Positions 1 to 4,027 of a DNA stretch of 8,097 bases are shown here, piece after piece (the first letter of the stretch is position 1; each line of letters starts with the position of its first letter). Both the position numbers and the translations under genes were made by a program. The stretch comes from Candidatus Uhrbacteria bacterium. GTDB taxonomy: Bacteria; Patescibacteriota; Patescibacteriia; UBA9934; UBA9568. The stretch is taken from assembly GCA_003497135.1 (NCBI GenBank), contig DNKR01000007.1:1-8097 (forward strand). The letters are read 5' to 3'. Under the pieces are notes generated by a model. The model was not told where the DNA came from. It worked only from the letters and a program-made list of their open reading frames with translations, and ran no database searches.

Positions 1-1019
1 TTTCGCGCGTGCCGGGCGGATCAAGCGGCGGTTCTGTTGCTGCTGTTTGCGCGCGCCTTGTTCCTTTTGCGCTTGGATCAGAAACAGGCGGTTCAGTGCG
101 CCAGCCAGCATCGCTTTGCGGAGTAACAGGTCTTAAACCGACTTATGGACGCGTGTCGCGGTATGGGCTTGTTTCACTTGCTTCCAGTCTTGATCAGATT
201 TCGCCGGCAACAATCACAGCAGAGGATTCCGCTCTTATTATGCAGTACATGGAAGGCGCTGATCCGCTTGACGCAACAAGCAAAGTAATTCCAGAAGCTC
301 CTGTTGCTGAACTTCTTGATAAAAATATCAAAGGCCTAAAAATAGGAGTTCCAAAAGAATATTTTATTGATGGCATGGATCCTGAAATAGAAAGCGCAGT
401 TAAAAATTGCGCCAAAGAATACGAAAAAGCCGGTGCGATTATAGAAGAAATTTCAATGCCTCACACAAAATATGCTCTGCCTGTTTACTATATTCTGATG
501 CCGGCTGAAGCAAGCTCTAATTTGGCGCGATTCGACGGTATCCGTTACGGCAAAAGGGAGGACGCAGAAAGTTTGCTTGAGCTGTATTCAAAAAACCGCG
601 GGCTTGGTTTTGGCCCTGAACCAAAGCGAAGAATTATTCTTGGAACTTATGTTCTTTCCGCCGGCTACATTGATGCATATTACAACAAAGCGCTTGCTGT
701 GCGCGAACTTATAAAACAGGATTTCAAAAACGCTTTTGCAAAAGTTGATTTGCTTTTGACCCCGTCTTCGCCGTCTGTTGCTTGGAAAATTGGTGAAAAA
801 TCCGAAGATCCGGTTGCGATGTATTTATCAGACATCTACACAGTGTCTGCAAATCTTGCCGGTGTCCCTGCAATTTCGGTTCCATGCGGATTTACAAAAA
901 ACGGTTTGCCAATGGGCTTGCAATTTACCGCGCGGCATTTTGAAGAAGAAAAATTGTACGATGCCGGGGCATGGCTTCAAGCCAAAACCGACTTTCATCT
1001 TAAAGTACCGCAATTATAA
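1..1019 (+). CDS. gatA: Glutamyl-/aspartyl-tRNA amidotransferase subunit A, 5' truncated by the window
   Basis: This is the amidase subunit of GatCAB, which releases ammonia from glutamine so that GatB can convert Glu-tRNA(Gln) (and Asp-tRNA(Asn)) to the amidated form in the cytoplasm. The reading frame is open from base 3, so roughly the first 145 residues of a protein usually near 480-490 lie outside; the GTG at 9 is an internal Val codon, not a start. The amidase signature is clear: PGGSSGGS just inside the window, then GSETGGSVRQPA 24 residues later. By family knowledge the first Ser of GGSSGG is the cis-Ser and the Ser of TGGSVRQ is the nucleophile; the catalytic Lys lies upstream of the window. 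GLKPTYGRVSRYG and the conserved C-terminal PAISVPCG and GLPMGLQF stretches support GatA over a generic amidase. It ends with TAA 2 nt before lgt, so the two are probably cotranscribed. Confidence 0.96.
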   Translation, partial: SRVPGGSSGGSVAAVCARLVPFALGSETGGSVRQPASLCGVTGLKPTYGRVSRYGLVSLASSLDQISPATITAEDSALIMQYMEGADPLDATSKVIPEAPVAELLDKNIKGLKIGVPKEYFIDGMDPEIESAVKNCAKEYEKAGAIIEEISMPHTKYALPVYYILMPAEASSNLARFDGIRYGKREDAESLLELYSKNRGLGFGPEPKRRIILGTYVLSAGYIDAYYNKALAVRELIKQDFKNAFAKVDLLLTPSSPSVAWKIGEKSEDPVAMYLSDIYTVSANLAGVPAISVPCGFTKNGLPMGLQFTARHFEEEKLYDAGAWLQAKTDFHLKVPQL

Positions 1020-1021
1020 GT

Positions 1022-1765
1022 ATGATTCCATACTTTGCATTGCATGTTCTAAGCTTCGGTCCGATTCAAATTCGCGTTTGGGGTTTGTTTGTGGCGTTTG
1101 GTTTTTTAGCCGGAGCATTACTTGCGCAATGGTTTTATAAAAAACAAAAATTGAATCAGGAAATATTGTGGAATCTTGCAACTGTTATTTTTGTTTCTTC
1201 TTTTGTTGGCGCACGATTGTTTCATGTTCTTTTTTATGAACCGTCATATTTTTTATCATCGCCTCTAGAAATATTAAAAATCTGGAACGGCGGATTTTCT
1301 GTTTATGGCGGATTCGCCGGCGCATTTGTTTCAGGTATTTTATATTTGCGCAAAAAGAAACTGAATATTCACGATTACGCAGGAGCATCTATTTTTGGCC
1401 TGCCGGTTGGGTTGTTTATTGGCAGAATCGGCTGTTTTTTAATCCATGACCATCCCGGAACAGCAACGGATTTTTTTCTCGCAGTTAAATATCCCGACGG
1501 CGTCTCGTATCACGACAACGGCCTGTATTTATCAATAAACGGATTATTTCTAACGATTCTGTTCTTAGTAATGCAAAAGCTTAAAGCTCCTCTGTATATG
1601 TATTCATCAGCGTTCATGATTGAATATGGAGCTGTTCGCTTTTTTCTTGACTTTACCCGCACAGCAGATGCAAGATATCTGGGCCTGACTCCTGCGCAGT
1701 ACTTATCAATGGTTTTATTTGTAACAGGTATAATTTATGCTGTTGCAAGAAAAAACAAAAAATAA
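1022..1765 (+). CDS. lgt: Phosphatidylglycerol-prolipoprotein diacylglyceryl transferase (divergent)
   Basis: Lgt moves the diacylglyceryl group of phosphatidylglycerol onto the lipobox Cys of prolipoproteins in the cytoplasmic membrane, the first step of lipoprotein maturation. The 247-residue polytopic protein shows family landmarks: IQIRVWGLFVAFGF near residues 16-28, VGARLFHVLFY near 62-72, GGFSVYGGFAG at 90-100, the signature GRIGCFLIHDHPG at 134-146, and EYGAVRFFLDFTR at 201-213. Against E. coli numbering from memory, Arg135 and Arg206 match essential R143 and R239. H103 is replaced by Tyr95, N146 by Cys138, and E151 and E243 by Asp. The ATG follows the gatA stop by 2 nt with no Shine-Dalgarno sequence, implying translational coupling or SD-independent starts. 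A tRNA-Ser gene begins 4 nt after the stop. The family call is firm; activity with these substitutions is not proven. Confidence 0.93.
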   Translation: MIPYFALHVLSFGPIQIRVWGLFVAFGFLAGALLAQWFYKKQKLNQEILWNLATVIFVSSFVGARLFHVLFYEPSYFLSSPLEILKIWNGGFSVYGGFAGAFVSGILYLRKKKLNIHDYAGASIFGLPVGLFIGRIGCFLIHDHPGTATDFFLAVKYPDGVSYHDNGLYLSINGLFLTILFLVMQKLKAPLYMYSSAFMIEYGAVRFFLDFTRTADARYLGLTPAQYLSMVLFVTGIIYAVARKNKK

Positions 1766-1769
1766 TTTT

Positions 1770-1854
1770 GGAAGGGTCGCATAGTGGCCGAGTGCGCCTG
1801 CTTGGAAAGCAGGTATGCCGCAAGGTATCGCGAGTTCGAATCTCGCCCCTTCCG
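1770..1854 (+). tRNA. tRNA-Ser (anticodon GGA)
   Basis: This is an 85-nt class II tRNA. Acceptor strands GGAAGGG (1770-1776) and CCCTTCC (1847-1853) pair fully, and the discriminator is G1854, the base usual for serine tRNAs. The D-arm is short (GCA/TGC) with a GG-containing loop. The anticodon stem is CCTGC/GCAGG with loop TTGGAAA, giving anticodon GGA for UCC/UCU serine codons. The long variable arm (ATGCC-GCAA-GGTAT) is the tRNA-Ser hallmark. The T-arm is GCGAG-TTCGAAT-CTCGC. No CCA is encoded, so it must be added enzymatically. It starts 4 nt after lgt and is probably processed out of the gatA-lgt transcript. Confidence 0.97.
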
Positions 1855-1880
1855 TTCTGGTTGTTTAAATAATTTAGTTT

Positions 1881-2483
1881 ATGTTGAAATACTTTGTACT
1901 TTTAGGCGCTGTTGTAAATATCTTTGGTGTATTTTCGTATATCAAAGATACTTTACGAGGTGAAACAAAACCAAATAAGGTTACATGGCTGATGTGGTCT
2001 ATTGCGCCATTAATCGCAACCGCTGCCGCCCTTTCTAATGATGTAAGCTGGGCAGTTCTTCCGGTTTTTATGTCAGGATTTTGTCCGCTGTTGGTTTTCG
2101 TATTCTCTTTTGTAAATCCAAATGCATATTGGAAGCTTGGTGCGCTGGATTATGTCTGCGGTTTGTTTTCTTTGTTAGCCTTGGTTTTGTGGGGCATTAC
2201 AAAAGAGCCAAATGTTGCTATTGCATTTGCAATTGCAAGCGATAGTTTTGCATTAGTTCCGACTTTGATAAAATCATGGAAGCGCCCAGAGACCGAATCA
2301 GTTATTGCATACACAACAGGATTATTTAATGGACTAACAAGTTTTGCAGCCATTAGACTTTGGGGATTTTCTGAAATTGCTTTCCCAGTATATTTGGTTA
2401 TAGGGAATTCGGCTTTAATATTTGCAATCATGAGGCGAAAAATATTTTTTATAGCGCGCAAGTATATTGCTGGTGTTAAGTAA
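1881..2483 (+). CDS. Seven-helix membrane protein, PQ-loop/SWEET-like (function unknown)
   Basis: This 200-residue, very hydrophobic protein has about seven likely membrane helices (near 3-21, 34-51, 57-78, 87-105, 111-129, 142-160 and 167-184) and a short basic tail (RRK...ARK). There is no signal peptidase or lipobox site. Two similar loops occur, FSYIKDTLRGETKPNKVTWL (18-37) and PTLIKSWKRPETESVIAY (127-144): a helix end, a Lys/Arg-rich turn with Pro, then a Ser/Thr-containing next helix. That three-plus-one-plus-three pattern is the layout of SWEET/PQ-loop transporters, so a small-solute carrier is possible; this is inference from pattern, not a recognised orthologue. The ATG is 26 nt after tRNA-Ser, with no Shine-Dalgarno sequence. 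Codon use is AT-rich like the housekeeping genes, so it looks native. It ends before an independent promoter. Confidence 0.8.
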   Translation: MLKYFVLLGAVVNIFGVFSYIKDTLRGETKPNKVTWLMWSIAPLIATAAALSNDVSWAVLPVFMSGFCPLLVFVFSFVNPNAYWKLGALDYVCGLFSLLALVLWGITKEPNVAIAFAIASDSFALVPTLIKSWKRPETESVIAYTTGLFNGLTSFAAIRLWGFSEIAFPVYLVIGNSALIFAIMRRKIFFIARKYIAGVK

Positions 2484-2511
2484 TCTTATAATTTTATCAA
2501 CTGATAATACC

Positions 2512-2540
2512 TTGACATCTGCGTATTTACATGTAATAAT
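2512..2540 (+). promoter_or_regulatory. Predicted sigma70-type promoter for the tRNA-like transcript
   Basis: A perfect -35 TTGACA (2512-2517) is followed by a 17-nt spacer and AATAAT (2535-2540), which matches TATAAT at 5 of 6 positions. TG at 2532-2533 makes it an extended -10 box. Transcription would begin near 2547 and read into the hairpins and tRNA-like sequence, with no convincing protein gene following. It is one of the two best promoters in the window. Confidence 0.7.
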
Positions 2541-2587
2541 GTCATTAACACAAGTGAGATTCGTTCCACGAACTGCTTTTGGTGACA

Positions 2588-2625
2588 AAAAATAGGACTC
2601 CCTGTAAAAAGGCGGTCTTATTTTT
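2588..2625 (+). other. A/T-flanked hairpin, attenuator- or terminator-like
   Basis: AAAAATAGGAC (2588-2598) pairs with GTCTTATTTTT (2615-2625), giving 11 pairs including one G-T wobble around a 16-nt loop. The A-run on one side and T-run on the other is the pattern of a bidirectional intrinsic terminator. It lies about 40 nt downstream of the predicted start of the 2512-2540 promoter and upstream of the tRNA-like sequence, so it could attenuate that transcript or terminate a - strand one. The GC part of the stem is only 3-4 pairs, so termination may be weak. Confidence 0.4.
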
Positions 2626-2644
2626 GTTATGTCCCGGCGGACTC

Positions 2645-2717
2645 GGGCTCGTGGAGGTAATGGTAACCTCACTTGCGTTGTCACCAAAAGTTGCGGGTTC
2701 GACTCCCGCCGAGTCCA
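2645..2717 (+). pseudogene. tRNA-Asp-like sequence with disrupted anticodon stem
   Basis: Most of a 73-nt tRNA is visible. Acceptor GGGCTCG (2645-2651) pairs with CGAGTCC (2710-2716), with one G-U. T8 and G9 follow, then D-arm GAGG-TAATGGTAA-CCTC (2654-2670), and T-arm GCGGG-TTCGACT-CCCGC (2693-2709). No CCA is encoded. The anticodon region does not fit: loop TTGTCAC (2678-2684) would give anticodon GTC (Asp), but flanking CTTGCG and CAAAAG pair at only four of six positions with two inner mismatches, and the variable region is then only 2 nt. GGACTCG at 2639-2645 can also pair perfectly with the 3' acceptor strand. It could be a decayed tRNA-Asp, an odd functional tRNA, or a tRNA-derived regulatory RNA; its own promoter keeps the last two open. 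Confidence 0.5.
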
Positions 2718-2737
2718 AGGCGGGGCTTATATTTTTT
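2705..2737 (+). terminator. Possible rho-independent terminator overlapping the tRNA-like 3' end
   Basis: CCCGCC (2705-2710) can pair with GGCGGG (2719-2724) around an 8-nt loop, followed within a few bases by a T-rich tract ending in TTTTTT (2732-2737). The left arm is also the 3' side of the tRNA T-stem, so this fold and the tRNA fold exclude each other. It would close a transcript of about 190 nt started from 2512-2540. Confidence 0.45.
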
Positions 2738-2753
2738 CTCATTAAATTTGTGA

Positions 2754-2788
2754 CAGTCAGCGGATGTTAAAAACTTAACAATCAGCGG
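2754..2788. repeat. Short direct repeats around a palindrome
   Basis: CAGTCAGCGG (2754-2763) and CAATCAGCGG (2779-2788) match at 9 of 10 positions and lie 25 nt apart. Between them, TGTTAA (2765-2770) and TTAACA (2775-2780) form an inverted repeat with a 4-nt centre. The layout would suit a protein-binding site or an element edge, but it is short and could be chance. Confidence 0.35.
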
Positions 2789-2867
2789 TACGGCCACATT
2801 TGTATTTTATTATATAATATAATATGGCTAAAATAGTGCAAATAAGCGCTTTTTGTTTTCTCTTGTA

Positions 2868-2896
2868 TTGACACTGGACGATTTTTATGCTTAAAT
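2868..2896 (+). promoter_or_regulatory. Predicted sigma70-type promoter of the GC-rich cassette
   Basis: A perfect -35 TTGACA (2868-2873), a 17-nt spacer and TTAAAT (2891-2896) form a promoter; the -10 matches consensus at 4 of 6 positions and is preceded by TG at 2888-2889 (extended -10). Transcription near 2903 would give a leader of about 75 nt. That leader can form a nested hairpin (GGATT 2925-2929 with AATCC 2949-2953; GGC 2930-2932 with GCC 2940-2942). A clear ribosome binding site, GAGGAAG (2968-2974), sits 4 nt before the ATG at 2979, unlike most genes here. Confidence 0.72.
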
Positions 2897-2978
2897 ATGC
2901 GCATCAACCAGCTGACCATGGAACGGATTGGCCCAGTAAGCCAGACGGAATCCAGGCGGCAATGTGTGAGGAAGTACC

Positions 2979-3605
2979 ATGACAGTTCGCGTGTTACTGA
3001 AAGACAGCAAAGTTACGAGAAAACCCGGATTTGTAGAAGAGAAACGAAGGGATCAGAGCGGTAACGAGTACAGCGTGTACAGTCTTCCGAACGGGATCCG
3101 TCTCTTCGTTGAGAACGAGCGCTGGTACGTTGCGTTGCGGGACTTGAACGATTGGATTCCTAAAACGATCGAGAAACTTGTCGAACAGATCTCGTTCCAC
3201 GGCTCGTTTGACAGGGTAAAAGGACGAGAACTCGGCATCTACCGCCACAAAACCGCTGAAGCAGAAGTCGGTATTGGCTCTTCTGGGTACCTCGTCGACA
3301 TGAAAGCAAGCAAGCTGGAAGATGCTCGTGAGCTCTTTCTCAAGATCAGGACTGGCGAGATCAGCAGGCCCGAGAGCAGCTTCGAAGGAGAGCAGAACGG
3401 CATGTCGCGTCAACAGCTCGAGCAGGAGCTTGCGACCATTTCTGCCAAGGCCGGTGAGCTGGAACAACAGACAAGTGACCTTAGGTCCGAGCTCTCATTG
3501 AGAACTGCCGAGGTTGCTGTACTGAAGGCCGAGCTCGAAGCGCGGAATGCTGAAGTCCACCGGCTACTTTCCAAGATAGAGGAGCTAGAGACGTTTGAGA
3601 TCTGA
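2979..3605 (+). CDS. Unknown cytoplasmic protein with C-terminal coiled coil, cassette gene
   Basis: I do not recognise this 208-residue protein. Residues 1-125 look globular, mixed alpha/beta and charged, with PNGIRLFVENERWYVALRDL as the most distinctive stretch. Residues about 141-205 form a near-continuous heptad pattern (QQLEQELATI, ELEQQTSDL, EVAVLKAELEARNAEVHRLL), so it probably oligomerises. There is no signal peptide or membrane segment. The gene has its own promoter (2868-2896), a leader of about 75 nt, a good ribosome binding site and a strong terminator, so it is a monocistronic unit. Codon use differs sharply from its neighbours: all five Tyr codons are TAC, Glu is GAG about twice as often as GAA, and CTC and ATC are common, while flanking genes favour TAT, GAA, CTT and ATT. 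This points to acquisition from a GC-richer source or unusual selection. The 157-codon antisense frame inside it has no supporting signals. Confidence 0.85.
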   Translation: MTVRVLLKDSKVTRKPGFVEEKRRDQSGNEYSVYSLPNGIRLFVENERWYVALRDLNDWIPKTIEKLVEQISFHGSFDRVKGRELGIYRHKTAEAEVGIGSSGYLVDMKASKLEDARELFLKIRTGEISRPESSFEGEQNGMSRQQLEQELATISAKAGELEQQTSDLRSELSLRTAEVAVLKAELEARNAEVHRLLSKIEELETFEI

Positions 3606-3627
3606 GGATTGAGGAGGAACGAACAAC

Positions 3628-3668
3628 GGAGGGGTGTGGTACTTGTTGCCGCACCCCTCTTCGCTTTT
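3628..3668 (+). terminator. Strong rho-independent terminator of the cassette gene
   Basis: GAGGGGTGTGG (3629-3639) pairs with CCGCACCCCTC (3649-3659): 11 pairs, one a T-G wobble, plus a possible 3628/3660 G-T, around a 9-nt loop. CTTTTAT follows a few bases later. It lies 24 nt after the stop at 3605 and marks the right limit of the GC-rich unit. Confidence 0.85.
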
Positions 3669-3697
3669 ATAATGCTTTCTTTTTATTATGTTTAAGC

Positions 3698-3703
3698 TAT
3701 AAT
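3698..3703 (+). promoter_or_regulatory. TATAAT -10 box placing a near-leaderless start for the 3713 gene
   Basis: A perfect TATAAT ends 9 nt before the ATG at 3713. Normal spacing puts the transcription start at about 3709-3712, so the mRNA would have almost no 5' leader. No good -35 is seen at the usual distance; another TATAAT at 3668-3673 is an alternative with a short leader. Confidence 0.5.
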
Positions 3704-3712
3704 AGGCATAAT

Positions 3713-4015
3713 ATGAAACTAAAAGTCCTTAAACCGCTCCCGGACGATATTCGAACAATAATCAAGCATTCCGGCTATGCATCGCATAAGCCGAGGGACG
3801 CAAAAGAAGAAAGTTTTGTTTTGCGTTTAGGTCCTGATTTTTATCCGCGTTTTCATTTGTATGTGCACGATGAAAAAGACCATTTATACTTAAATTTGCA
3901 TATTGATCAAAAACAGACAAGCTACGAAGGCACTCACATGCACGGAGGCGAATACGAAGGTCCTCTTGTTAAAAAGGAGCTGATTCGGCTTAAGGACTTT
4001 ATTGAGAGATTGTGA
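3713..4015 (+). CDS. Small conserved-looking protein of unknown function upstream of dnaG
   Basis: This 100-residue soluble protein is not one I recognise. It is rich in His, Tyr and charged residues. The central part, FYPRFHLYVHDEKDHLYLNL then HIDQ (residues about 43-66), reads as alternating beta strands; a His/Gly-rich turn with THMHGG (74-79) and a C-terminal amphipathic helix (KKELIRLKDFIERL) follow. The clustered His residues could bind metal, but no known metal-site pattern is evident. The ATG sits just after a TATAAT box and no Shine-Dalgarno sequence is visible, suggesting a leaderless or near-leaderless message. Codon use matches the housekeeping genes rather than the GC-rich cassette to its left. 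Its TGA lies 12 nt before the dnaG start, so its promoter may also serve dnaG-rpoD-greA. Confidence 0.78.
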   Translation: MKLKVLKPLPDDIRTIIKHSGYASHKPRDAKEESFVLRLGPDFYPRFHLYVHDEKDHLYLNLHIDQKQTSYEGTHMHGGEYEGPLVKKELIRLKDFIERL

Positions 4016-4027
4016 TAGGGTGTGTTT

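Noticed and set aside
9..11. GTG at position 9 as the gatA start codon
   Set aside because: It encodes the Val directly before PGGSSGGS, deep inside the amidase domain; the frame is open to the window edge.
778..1140. 120-codon + strand frame spanning the gatA-lgt junction
   Set aside because: It overlaps the conserved C-terminus of GatA and N-terminus of Lgt in another frame; those two explain the sequence.
2547..2737. tmRNA, SRP RNA or 6S RNA as the identity of the tRNA-like transcript
   Set aside because: It is too short for tmRNA and shows no tag reading frame; the SRP core motif is absent; the fold is tRNA-like rather than the long rod of 6S.
2545..2742. - strand frames over the tRNA-like region (65 and 90 codons), one containing AGVEPATFGD
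   Set aside because: This kind of peptide is what the antisense of a tRNA T-arm and acceptor encodes; it is a translation artefact of the tRNA-like sequence.
2918..3052. ATG 2918 opening a 44-codon frame in the cassette leader
   Set aside because: It is in a different frame from the main gene, overlaps it, has no ribosome binding site, and its translation shows no protein-like features.
2994..3467. 157-codon open frame on the - strand within the cassette gene
   Set aside because: It mirrors the GC-rich + strand gene; it has no promoter, ribosome binding site or recognisable protein features, and the + strand frame has all of these.
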